DNA from: Bugula neritina
Taxonomy: Eukaryota; Bryozoa; Gymnolaemata; Cheilostomatida; Bugulidae
Direction: 5' to 3'
DNA length: 64,000 bases
Assembly: GCA_964035545.1 (NCBI GenBank)
Contig: OZ037773.1
Location: 10,764,251-10,828,250, forward strand
Positions 12,746 to 40,400 of this stretch are shown here, in pieces. Both the position numbers and the translations under genes were made by a program. The notes beneath the pieces are model-generated. The model worked only from the letters and a program-made list of their open reading frames with translations. It had not been told where the DNA came from and searched no databases. The first letter of the stretch is position 1; each line of letters opens with the position of its first letter.

Positions 12746-12836
12746 TAGCTCTATAACTTTGTTTTAGATATCAATTGAGTGGAACAGACATCATTATAGC
12801 TGAATAAGACTTCATTGTCAGCGGATCTGAGTCAGT

Positions 12837-27860
<15,024 letters not shown>

Positions 27861-28216
27861 CACAACCCCTCCTACTACTGGTCCCACCACCTCCCCTACT
27901 ACTGGTCTGAGGATTCTTCTACTCTATATATTATTCCTGCAATTTCTACAACTGTTTTATCTATTTATACATTAGTAGACAACTCTTAATTTGTGACTTT
28001 CTCTCCAGTTCACATGTGCATTTTACAGATAAGATGCTGTGTTCTCTCTCTTTATACGTAACTTGTTTGCTGTTGAGTATTTGAGATTCTATTTTATTAC
28101 TTGCATGTACATATTATAATAGATAAGCATGTCTATCTATTCTTCATAGAGTATATAGAGTGTATAGAGACTCTATAGTATAGTATATTCTACTCTATAC
28201 CAACAACTCTGCTATC

Positions 28217-28222
28217 AATAAA
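28217..28222 (+). terminator. Candidate Rab4 polyadenylation signal
   Basis: AATAAA about 360 bp after the Rab4 stop codon. On the minus strand, 28261-28266 reads AATAAA and is a candidate for SCCPDH. Using both would put the two convergent transcript ends within 50 bp of each other. Confidence 0.45.
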
Positions 28223-28324
28223 CTAAATCATTGTATTCAAATCAAGTAAACAAATATTTCTTTATTATGTAGATTAAGATTAAGATATAAATCTAATGTA
28301 AGTAAATAGAACGCATATCACAGT

Positions 28325-28790
28325 AAAGTATAGTATTATAGTTAGTTTATAGTGTAGTTATTAGTTAGTTTATAGTGTAGTTATTAGTTAGTTTATAGTG
28401 TAGTTATTAGTTAGTTTATAGTATAGTTGTTAGTTAGTTTATAGTGTAGTTGTTAGTTAGTTTATAGTGTAGTTGTTAGTTAGTTTATAGTGTAGTTATT
28501 AGTTAGTTTATAGTGTAGTTGTTAGTTAGTTTATAGTGTAGTTGTTAGTTAGTTTATAGTGTAGTTATTAGTTAGTTTATAGTGTAGTTGTTAGTTAGTT
28601 TATAGTGTAGTTATTAGTTAGCTTATAGTGTAGTTGTTAGTTAGTTTATAGTGTAGTTGTTAGTTAGTTTATAGTGTAGTTATTAGTTAGTTTATAGTGT
28701 AGTTGTTAGTTAGTTTATAGTATAGTTATTAGTTAGTTTATAGTATAGTTATTAGTTAGTTTATAGTGTAGTTATTAGTTAGTTTATAGT
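28325..28790. repeat. 23-bp minisatellite between Rab4 and SCCPDH
   Basis: About 20 copies of a unit with core gtttatagtgtagttattag, ending 11 bp from the SCCPDH stop codon. It would be part of the SCCPDH 3' UTR. Confidence 0.94.
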
Positions 28791-28800
28791 TGAAGCCTCA

Positions 28801-31800
28801 TCAGATCACCTCAAACTTGACATTTCTCTCTTCCAGTCTTTCTATCAGTGACGTGTTTTTGAATGCAAACCCTGTGGTGAGGACACCGCCACTGCAACAC
28901 ATGTTATAAAATAAGTACAACACACACCACAATAGGTACAACACACACCATAGTAGATACAATAAGCACAACACACACCACAGTAGATAAAACACACACC
29001 ATAGTAGATACAATAAGTACAACACACACCGTAGTAGATACAATAAGTACAACACACACCGTAGTAGATACAATAAGTACAACACACACCGTAGTAGATA
29101 CAATAAGTACAACACACACTGTAGTAGATACAGTAATTACAACACACACCACAGTAGACACAGTAAGTACAGCACACGCCACAGTAGATACAGTAAGAAC
29201 AACATACACCACCGTGTTACAGTAAGAACAACACACACCACAGTAGACACAGTAAGTACAACATACACCACAGTAGATACAGTAAGAACAACATACACCA
29301 CATGTTATACAATAATTACAACATACACCACAGTGTTACAGTAAGTACAACACACACCGCAGTAGGTAGAATGTATGTTAAAGGTGACTTACCCATATGG
29401 TAGCTTACTCTTCTCTTTCAATATTGTGTACGCTGACTCTACGAGACATGAGGAAGTGGCTACATAGCCAGGATCTGGTCCTGATACTTTAACAATCATC
29501 AGTCTGTCTGGGCGTCCACTTCCATCTGGAGAGGAGTAACCATGGCAACGTAATACAACACTGAAACTTTGCTGTTTGATGACTTCTATAGGAGGACCAC
29601 CCTGGTAGACCAGACCACCAGAGAAGAACCGTGGGTACTGAAAGAGAGAAACTTACTTGTAAGTCACTTGCACTGTATGGTATATATTAAATAATACTAT
29701 ATATTGCACTATATACTTACACTGTATATTATATACTATAGATTACTATATATTACACTATATACTTACTTTTATAAGCAAGGACCTCCCAAAGGATGTT
29801 AAACTCATCAACATCAGAATGAGGGCAAATATTGCAGCTGTGATAACTTGAGAGAGAGACCCAACTTTGATATACAAGTTACTGTCCACCTACAGAGTAC
29901 CACAATACACCTACAGAGTACCACAATACACCTACAGAGTACCACAATACACCTACAGAGTACCACAATACACCTACAGAGTACCACAATACACCTACAG
30001 AGTACCACAACACACATACAGAGTACCACAATACACATACAGAGTACCACAATACACCTACAGAGTACCACAACACACCTACAGAGTACCACAACACACC
30101 TACAGAGTACCACAATACACCTACAGAGTACCACAATACACCTACAGAGTACCACAATACACTTACAGAGTACCACAACACACCTACAGAGTACCACAAT
30201 ACACCTACAGAGTACCACAATACACCTACAGAGTACCACAACACACCTACAGAGTACCACAATACACCTACAGAGTACCACAATACATCTACAGAGTACC
30301 ACAATACACCTACAGAGTACCACAACACACATACAGAGTACCACAATACACATACAGAGTACCACAACACACCTACAGAGTACCACAATACATCTACAGA
30401 GTACCACAATACACATACAGAGTACCACAACACACCTACAGAGTACCACAATACATCTACAGAGTACCACAATACACATACAGAGTACCACAATACACAT
30501 ACAGAGTACCACAATACACCTACAGAGTACCACAATACACCTACAGAGAACCACAATACATTACTTTTCTTAACATCAAAAATAAAGAGTTGAAGTAGAC
30601 TCACTGGGAGAACTTGGTTAGCCACAAACTCTTCTCGCTGACTTCTGTATATCACAGACGTGTCAGCGCCCATAAAAGGAACAAAATATTTGCCGTCTGC
30701 TTCTTTGGTAATATACCTAATCAACATAATGTTATACTGTAATATATCATAACATACGGTGATATACTGTAATATAACATAACATACTGTGATATACTGT
30801 AATATAACATAACATACTGTGATATACTGTAATATAATATAACATACTGTGATATACTGTAATATATCATAACATACTGTGATATACTGTAATATATCAT
30901 AACATACTGTGATATACTGTAATATATCATAACATACTGTGATATACTGTAATATATCATAACATACTGTGATATACTGTAATATATCATAACATACTAT
31001 GATATACTGCAATATATCATAACATACTGTGATATACTGTAATATATCATAACATACTGTGATATACTGTAATATATCATAACATACTGTGATATACTGT
31101 AATATAACATAACATACTGTGATATACTGTAATATATCATAACATACTGTGATATACTGTAATATAACATAACATACTGTGATATACTGTAATATAACAT
31201 AACATACTGTGATATACTGTAATATATCATAACATACTGTGATATACTGTGATATAACATAACATACTGTGATATACTCATAGCTGCACAATATTTTACA
31301 AGTCAGACTGTAGAAACCCACTTTTTGGGAAGTCGAAATGAAGGTTTGGGTAGCTTTGGTTGAGGATTTTGCTTTCTCAGTTGTTTCAACTCTTTCCAGC
31401 TGGCTAAACTGTTGACAAGAGTATTCCATGTGCCAGTGTTTATTCCCAAACCCTAGATAGAGTACAGATAAAATATAGATAATATAATATAGCTATAATA
31501 TAAATATAGCATAGAATATAGATATGTTATATTATATTGAGATGCTAACCTTATCTTTAGAGTCTATACCCAGAAATGAATCAACTGCAGCTAACTTTCC
31601 TATAGAGTATAACATAATACTTTAATACTGAGGTTATAGTAATAGTAAGTATTGTATATAATAATAGTAAGTACTGTATAGTAATAGTAAGTACTGTATA
31701 GTAATAGTACTGTATAGTAATAGTAAGTACTGTATAGTAATAGTAAGTACTGTATAGTAATAGTAAGTACTGTATAGTAATAGTACTGTATAGTAATAGT

Positions 31801-33971
31801 AAGTACTGTATAGTAATAGTAAGTACTGTATAGTAATAGTACTGTATAGTAATAGTAAGCACTGTATAGTAATAGTAAGTACTGTATAGTAATAGTACTG
31901 TATAGTAATAGTAAGTACTGCATAGTAATAGTAAGTACTGTATAGTAAATACTGTATAGTAATAGTAAGTACTGTGTAGTAATAGTAAGTACTGTATAGT
32001 AATAGTAAGTACTGTATAGTAATAGTAAGTACTGTATAGTAATAGTAAGTACTGTATAGTAACAGTAAGTAGTGTATAGTAATAGTAAGTACTGTATAGT
32101 AATAGTAAGTACTGTATAGTAATAGTAAGTGCTGTATAGTAATAGTAAGTACTGTATAGTAATAGTAAGTAGTGTATAGTAATAGTAAGTACTGTATAGT
32201 AATAGTAAGCCTAGGGCCACACTGTGCGTATTTTTGCATGCGAAAATTAAAATCACAAGTAGCAAAGGTGTCCACTGTAGCGTCAGTGATGCGTGATAAA
32301 TAAAGCTTTCATTTTTAAATCGCACTCGCTTTCAATAAAACGCAATTTACTGGAATATAGCACTAAATAAAGAAATTGGGCTCGCTGAATAACTACCAGC
32401 CAATTAGGTGACGACGACAGAGACGATTCGCACTTGCGTTGAAAATGCAGAGCGACAAGTGCGAATGTTTTCTCAACGCGCACAGTGGACACCTTTGCTA
32501 CTTGTGATTTCAATTTTCGCATGCGAAAATACGCATCGTGTGGCCCTAGGCTGAGTAGTGTATAGTAATAGTAAGTATTGTATAGTAAGTACTGTATAGT
32601 AATAGTAAGTACTGTATAGTAATAGTAAGTACTGTATAGTAATAGTAAGTACTGTATAGTAATAGTAAGTACTGTATAGTAATAGTAAGTACTGTATAGT
32701 AATAGTAAGTACTGTATAGTAATAGTAAGTACTGTATAGTAATAGTAAGTACTGTATAGTAATAGTAAGTATTGTATAGTAATAGTAAGTACTGTATAGT
32801 AATAGTAAGTACTGTATAGTAATAGTAAGTACTGTACGGTAATAGTAAGTACTGTATAGTAATAGTAAGTACTGTACGGTAATAGTAAGTACTGTATAGT
32901 AATAGTAAGTACTGTACGGTAATAGTAAATACTGTATAGTGTAGAGTATACTAGGAAGATGAACTTACCCTCAAATCTCCGTTTAGCATACACAAGTCCC
33001 ATATCATTAGGTATACAGTCAAGTCCACAAGCACCAATTATATAAGCCTCCTTTTCTTTAGCCTTTGCTCCATATTTAAACTCCATTTTCTCCAAAAACT
33101 AAGATTTTATACAAAATTGAAACATAGGGAATCTTCTTATAACATTATAGAAACTCTATACTATATAGAAACACAGTAAATACTAAAGTGATACAAGGTA
33201 AAAGTAGCCTAACCTCTGGCTCTCCAGAAATGTCCACATAGCTGGTACTCGTCTCAACGCAAGCTTTCACGACTGGTTCCCCGTAGAACCTGTACTACAA
33301 GATTAACAACAGTCGACTCTATGTTTCATATATTAGTCTTTATTAATTTCCAATAGTTAGTAATGCCTGTTACTCACACTAGTAAACTCGCACTAGTAAA
33401 CTCACACTAGTAAACTCGCTCTACTTACTGGGCCTACACAATTCAGCACAACTTTGGCCTGAGATGTCATGTTCACCACTGAGTCATAGTCTCCAGTATC
33501 AGCTATGATGATGCTCACATCTTCAAGGTTCTGGCCTGCAGATTACATCATTATTAACTTTTTGAAATTGAATTACAACTCATCTATTGCCAGTCGTCCT
33601 GTAGCGTAGTGATAAAATTGAACAGGCAATAAAGTCAACTGATAGTATTTAGCCATGTAGGGATTATACTAATAGTACTAATACTTACACTTACTCTTAG
33701 TCTTACAGCAATACTTGTAGTTATACTTATAATTATAACAACGAGCTACATTAAAAAAAGGTTAAATTTAATTTATTATGTTTCGAATACCTGTCTGTTT
33801 TTCTACTGCCTTTAATGTACTAGTGAGTTTCGACTGCGAGCGACCAGACACAGCCCATGTCAATTGCTTGTCTTTTTGTGCTTTCATAGCAACTTCTTTA
33901 ACGACAAACTGCCCTGTGAAACCAGATGCACCATAAATAATAAAATCAACTCGTTTAGGTAAGGATGCCAT
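28801..33971 (-). CDS. SCCPDH: Saccharopine dehydrogenase-like oxidoreductase
   Basis: NAD(P)-binding oxidoreductase-like protein; in animals it is found on lipid droplets and its reaction is not established. Exons in transcript order: 33971-33791, 33535-33429, 33294-33214, 33098-32969, 31599-31550, 31452-31322, 30716-30605, 29889-29770, 29637-29393, 28891-28801. They give 415 residues (human about 429). The Rossmann motif GASGFTGQFV lies near residue 13; later come VVLNCVGPYRFYGEPVVKAC, DISGEP, IIGACGLDCIPNDMG, INTGTW, VPFMGAD, a hydrophobic segment in exon 8 (VITAAIFALILMLMSL), then VSGPDPGYVATS and GGGVLTTGFAF. The donor of exon 6 (gtgggt at 31321) was chosen because it is the only one in phase with exon 7; it is the least certain junction, since a following Trp looks conserved. 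The start is the ATG before ASLPKRVDF; an in-frame ATG exists at 34025. Five of nine introns contain arrays. Confidence 0.93.
28905..29365. repeat. About 30-bp minisatellite in SCCPDH intron 9
   Basis: About 15 units with acaacacacaccgtagtaga and variable linkers on the plus strand. Confidence 0.88.
29883..30560. repeat. 21-bp minisatellite in SCCPDH intron 7
   Basis: About 32 units, plus-strand core cctacagagtaccacaatac. In gene orientation each unit reads tactctgtag|gtgt, a 3' splice site abutting a GT. The copy next to exon 8 is the real acceptor. Confidence 0.95.
30722..31285. repeat. 30-bp minisatellite in SCCPDH intron 6
   Basis: About 19 units of 30 bp, plus-strand core catactgtgatatactgtaa. 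In gene orientation units include attacag and atcacag acceptor-like sites. Confidence 0.95.
31635..32945. repeat. 20-bp satellite in SCCPDH intron 4, interrupted by a transposon
   Basis: Two blocks (31635-32208 and 32552-32945) of the unit gtactgtatagtaatagtaa, split by an inverted-repeat element. The same unit forms the arrays in the DEG/ENaC gene and the gelsolin gene further right. Confidence 0.95.
32209..32551. mobile_element. MITE-like element with long terminal inverted repeats
   Basis: The ends gcctagggccacac and gtgtggccctaggc are reverse complements. The similarity runs about 70 bp inward on each side, including gcatgcgaaaatt, tcacaagtagcaaaggtgtc and their complements. The element is 343 bp, codes for nothing visible, and interrupts a continuous 20-bp array, so it is younger than the array. 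Flanks taag and tgag may be an imperfect target-site duplication. The superfamily is not assigned. Confidence 0.85.
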
Positions 33972-34409
33972 TCTTATTTTTATAGCCGTAAAAAAACCTT
34001 GTTTTACTTTTGAGAATCTGATCAAATGAGTATGCTACTTAAACAAACTTTTTATTTACACTCGATACGGTTGAACTTGGGAGGCAGTTTTGTACCGGAA
34101 AAAGGGGAAAGGTGGTAAAGTTTGAATGGTTAGTTGCAGACGGCACATGCAGCAGTATTCTGAAAATAGGAGGCTTCAGATATTTGAAAGACGTAAAATT
34201 GTACGCACGTAAAAAAGACGTCTTTCAAAAACGTAAAAGTCAATCTAGGTTCAAGTTCACTTATGATACATCCGACTTGGCAGAGTTCGTCGTAATAATT
34301 AAATTTAATTATTATAACAATAGTAACACAATAATATTTTTGTATGAGTTGAGCTAGCATAGTTCATATCTTTACACTTAAGTTGAAATATGATTTGACT
34401 CTAATCGTC
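33972..34409. promoter_or_regulatory. Shared head-to-head promoter region, SCCPDH / VPS39
   Basis: Only 438 bp separate the divergent start codons of SCCPDH (33971, minus) and VPS39 (34410, plus). It is free of minisatellites, unlike most non-coding DNA here. No clear TATA box was recognised; a bidirectional promoter is inferred from the layout. Confidence 0.5.
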
Positions 34410-37400
34410 ATGCATGAAGCTTATCAAACCACTTCAATTATCGACAAGCTACCATATACAATCGAGAGTTTAGCTGCTTATGGTAATTCAATTTTCAAAA
34501 TATTAATATCTAAAATTAACAGTGAAACTAGAAGTATATTACTATTTAAATATAAAATTAACTATTATATTTATTATTGAATATTCATTCCGATTATTCA
34601 ATAAATATAATTATTATAATTATATTATTGATTTAGGTATGTCAATGTGTTATTGAAAATCAAATTAAATTTATTGTCAATCTAATCTATCAGTATTACT
34701 ATTGGTATTGCATTTACTATTACAGTAATACTATTAGTGATGCTGAGTCTGATAGTCAATTTCGTAATATTATTTATAGTATTTATAATTAGTAATTACT
34801 TTTGTAATTAACTTTACCTTTAGCTTTAAGTCATAATTATAGAAATACAATAATTTATAATTATAATAATTGTTTAATTTTAATAGTAATATTTTTAATA
34901 TTGTTATTTTAAATTTATATTGTGGTAAATTTTGTTTATTGAATCTTATTTTCATTATTTGTAATTATCACGGTAGAATTATATTTATTATTGTCATGAG
35001 CCTAATCAAATATCATTATGAATATTATGAATATTAATAGTAATACTAATATTGAATTTGATATTCATATCTATAATGCCAATGTGATGGTCATGCTAAT
35101 GAATTAAGAATCTTTACCTTGACTTTTTTTCAGTTTCATTTTGAGCTCAAATTATATTTTTATTCTTGTTTTTTATTTTGTTTTGCAAATGGAAATTAAA
35201 TTTTCTTCATACTGTCATCGTGGTGATATTCAAAGTCATAATGCACAGTTTTAAATTAGGCTATGCTCATGTTGATATTTGTAGTTGCACTCATGTTGAA
35301 ACTGATACTAATACTAACCAACCTTATTGTTTTGAATATTAGCAGTACTCATATTGATTGATTGATTATTATTAATATTATGAACATATAGAGTGTAACA
35401 AGTATTTAGATATTATACTATATATAGTAAGTATACAGATATTATAATATATAGTAAGTATACAGATATTATAACGTATAGTAAGTGCACTGCTGATATA
35501 CTTATTGCTGTTTTGATGTTTCCATAGGAAACAAGCTGATAGTTGGGGCTAGGAATGGCTATGCTCTCGTGTATAGAGTTGACTCTAAAGGTAGACTAAA
35601 GAAATATACAACTTGAATACACTGATGTTGTTACCTGCTAATTATTTATTGCATATATGACAGTATATAGTATAACAGTATATAGTATAACAGTATATAG
35701 TATAACAGTATATAGTATAACAGTATATAGTATAACAGTATATAGTATGACAGTATATAGTATAACAGTATATAGTATGACAGTATATAGTATGGGAGTA
35801 TATAGTATGGCAGTATATAGTATAACAGTATATAGTATAACAGTATATAGTATATAACAGTATATAGTATAACAGTATATAGTATAACAGTATATAGTAT
35901 AACAGTATATAGTATATAACAGTATATAGTATAACAGTATATAGTATAACAGTATATAGTATAACAGTATATAGTATATAACAGTATATAGTATAACAGT
36001 ATATAGTATAATAGTATATAGTATAACAGTATATATTACAACAGTATATAGATTATAGTATAACAGTGTATAGTACATATATAATATGGAATACAGGAGG
36101 CTCCATCTATGAGGTGTCCCTGGAACAAGCCTGTAAGACATTCTCCAAGAAGCCGGTGAGCCAGCTTGAGCCTGTGGAAGGTTTAGACATTCTGCTTAGT
36201 CTGAGTGATGGTAATGTTGGAGTGCATGAGTTGGGGTCACTAAAGGTCATGCCCAGGGCTACAGAGTCTGTCGGTGCTACTAAAGGTGCTGCCAGTGCTT
36301 TTGCTGTTGATGTTCAGGTACTGACTGTAATATACTCTGTAATATACACGGTAATATACACTGTAATATAAACTGTAATATACACTGTAATATACACGGT
36401 AATATACACGGTAATATACACTGTAATATACACTGTAATACATACTGTAATATACACTGTAATATACACTATAATATACACTGTAATATACACTGTAATA
36501 TACACTGTAATATACACTGTACTATACACTGTAATATACACTGTACTATACACTATAATATATACTGTACTATACACTATAATATATACTGTGATATACA
36601 CTGTAATATACACTGTAATATACACTATAATATACACGGTAATATACACTGTAGTATACACTGTAATATACACTGTAATATAAACTGTAATATACACGGT
36701 AATATACACGGTAATATACACTGTAATATACCCTGTAATATACACTGTAATGTACACTGTAATATACACTGTAGTATACACTATAATATACACTGTAATA
36801 TACACTGTAATATACACTGTAATATACACTATAATATACACGGTAATATACACTGTAATATACACGGTAATATACACTGTAGTATACACTGTAATATACA
36901 CTGTAATATACACTGTAATATACACTGTAATATACACTATAATATACACGGTAATATACACTGTAATATACACGGTAATATACACTGTAGTATACACTGT
37001 AGTATACACTGTAGTATACACTGTAATATACACTGTAATATACACTATAATATACACTGTAGTATACACTGTAATATACACTGTAATACACACTGTACTA
37101 TATAATCTATAGGTACTGAAGACATTAGACAACAACAAACAGTGGGCTCTGAAGCTGTGTATCTCGGCTAGGAAAAGTATTTATCTGTATTACTGGAAGA
37201 ACAGCAGTGAGATGTTCACAGAGATGTCTGTAAAGATTCCATTGCAAGATATTGCCAAACAACTGTGTTGGTGTAAATCATCCATTTGTGTTGGTTTTAA
37301 ACGGGAATACTATATGATAGACGTGAGTTATGGATAATCATATGGTATGGACGTTGCACGTATCTTGTGGTATGAATTACAACGTCATCCATGTTTCACT

Positions 37401-40400
37401 ACTTTGTAGATTGATAGTGGGGAAAAGAAGGAGCTGTTCCCTATTGGCCGAAATCTTGATCCACTAATCACAAAAGTTGGAGAAGAAAGTTTGACATTGA
37501 ATAGGGACAATATTAGTGTTGTGATAAATCACGAGGGACAACCAACTCAAAAGTAGGTGCATCTCCTGTGTATCTACTATATAAATTATGTTACTATACA
37601 TACATGATATATGTTGGTATATACTGGTATATGCTGATATATTACTAATATATTACTAATATATTACTGATATATTACTGATATATTACTAATATATTGC
37701 TGGTATATACTCATATATACTAATATATTACTGATATATTACTAATATATTACTGGTAAATACTGATATATTACTGATGTTTGTATACAGACATGGTATC
37801 ACGTGGTCGGAAAGCCCCTCTGCTATGCTCTACAGAGCTCCGTATCTTATTGGCATACTGCCAAGGTTTGTAGAAATCCGAACTATTGAACCGCGACACA
37901 TGATTCAGACGCTGGCGCTTGACAGACCTCGTATTCTCTCTCACTCCAGGTACATGTGTTATATAATATACTATGTAATATATTCTCTCTCACACCAGGT
38001 ACATGTGTTATATAGTATACTATGAAATATATTCTCTCTCACACCAGGTACATGTGTTATATAATATACTATGTAATATATTCTCTCTCACACCAGGTAC
38101 ATGTGTTATATAGTATACTATGTAATATATTCTCTCTCACACCAGGTACATGTGTTATATGATATACTATGTAATATATTCTCTCTCACACCAGGTACAT
38201 GTGTTATATAATATACTATGTAATATATTCTCTCTCACACCAGGTACATGTGTTATATAATATACTATGTAATATATTCTCTCCCACACCAGGTACATGT
38301 GTTATATAATATACTATGTAATATATTCTCTCTCACACCAGGTACATGTGTTATACAATATACTATGTAATATATTCTCTCCCACACCAGGTACATGTGT
38401 TATATAGTATACTATGAAATATATTCTCTCTCACACCAGGTACATGTGTTATATAATATACTATGTAATATATTCTCTCTCATACCAGGTACATGTGTTA
38501 TATAGTATACTATGTAATATATTCTCTCTCACACCAGGTACATGTGTTATATAATATACTATGTAATATATTCTCTCTCACACCAGGTACATGTAGTATA
38601 TAGTATACTATGCAATATATTCTCTCTCACATACAGAGACGGTGCCCTCTACGTAGCCTCTCTCAACTGTGTGTGGAGACTCACTTCTCTGTCTGTGAAG
38701 ATGCAAATCACTGAACTGATCAGTAACAAGGAGTTTGAGTTGGCTCTACTTTTGTCTGTGAGTTCATATATATTACAGTGATATACACTATATCATATAT
38801 TACAGTAATATACACTATATCATATATATTACAGTAATATACACCATATCATATATATTACAGTAATATACACTATATCACATATATTACAGTAATATAC
38901 ACTATATCATATATATTACAGTAATATACACTATATCACATACATTACAGTAATATACACTATATCACATATATTACAGTAATATACACTATATCACATA
39001 TATTACAGTAATATACACTATATCATATATATTACAGTAATATACACTATATCATATATATTACAGTAATATACACTATATCATATATATTACAGTAATA
39101 TACACTATATCACATATATTACAGTAATATACACCATATCATATATATTACAGTAATATACACTATCATATATATTACAGTAATATACACTATCATATAT
39201 ATTACAGTAATATACACTATATCATATATATTACAGTAATATACACTATATCATATATATTACAGTAATATACACTATATCACATATATTACAGTAATAT
39301 ACACTATATCATATATATTACAGTAATATACACTATATCATATATGTTACAGTAATATACACTACATCATATACATTACAGTAATATACACTATATCATA
39401 TATATTACAGTGATATACACTATATCATATATATTACAGTAATATACACTATATCATATATATTACAGTAATATACACTATATCATATATATTACAGTAA
39501 TATACACTATATCATATATATTACAGTAATATACACTATATCATATATATTACAGTAATATACACTATATCATATATATTACAGTGATATACACTATATC
39601 ATATATATTACAGTAATATACACTATATCATATATATTACAGTAATATACACTATATCATATATATTACAGTAATATACACTATATCATATATATTACAG
39701 TAATATACACTATATCATATATATTACAGTAATATACACTATATCATATATATTACAGTAATATACACTATATCATATATATTACAGTGATATACACTAT
39801 ATCATATATATTACAGTAATATACACTATATCATATATATTACAGTAATATACACTACATCATATATATTACAGTAATATACACTATATCACATATATTA
39901 CAGTAATATACACTATATCACATATATTACAGTAATACACTATATCATATATATTACAGTAATATACACCATATCCTATATATTACAAGGTATATTACTG
40001 TTGCAGGAGTCTAACAGGTCAGGAAATCTTGAGTCCAGTTTCAAAGGTGCCGAGCAGCAGCTCAACTCTATTAAAAATCTCCATGCATTTGAGTTGTTCT
40101 CCCAGAAGAGGTTTGCTGATTCTATGGGGAAGTTTGCCGACCTGCCTACTGATCCCAGCCACGTGATTGGTCTATACTCGGACCTTTTGCCCTGGGAGTT
40201 TCGGGCTCGAATACAGTATCCACGGGAGGTGGAGGAGTTTAGAGGGTGTGACAGAGAGAACGCCCTGGGAGCTCTCATAGATTACCTGACAGTGGTAAGC
40301 CTACGTCATTCAGAGTACTATGTTAGCATAGTATAATACAGAGTACTATGTTAGCATAGTATAATACAGAGTACTATGTTAGCATAGTATAATACAGAGT

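Larger units (their letters stand above)
10052..12836. other. Intergenic DNA between transporter and Rab4
   Basis: AT-rich, no supported gene. A candidate polyadenylation signal for the transporter is AATAAA at 10486-10491. It contains a fold-back repeat (10678-10788) and two small tandem arrays, listed separately. Around 11340-11580 there are many irregular short tatact/ataagt runs. Confidence 0.6.

Noticed and set aside
29848-30598. Plus-strand HLQSTTI/YTYRVPQ repeat proteins
   Set aside because: Antisense to SCCPDH; a 21-bp unit divisible by three keeps all frames open.
34112-34357. 81-codon plus-strand frame upstream of VPS39
   Set aside because: No similarity recognised, no conserved features, and an overlapping minus-strand frame of similar length; lies in the divergent promoter.
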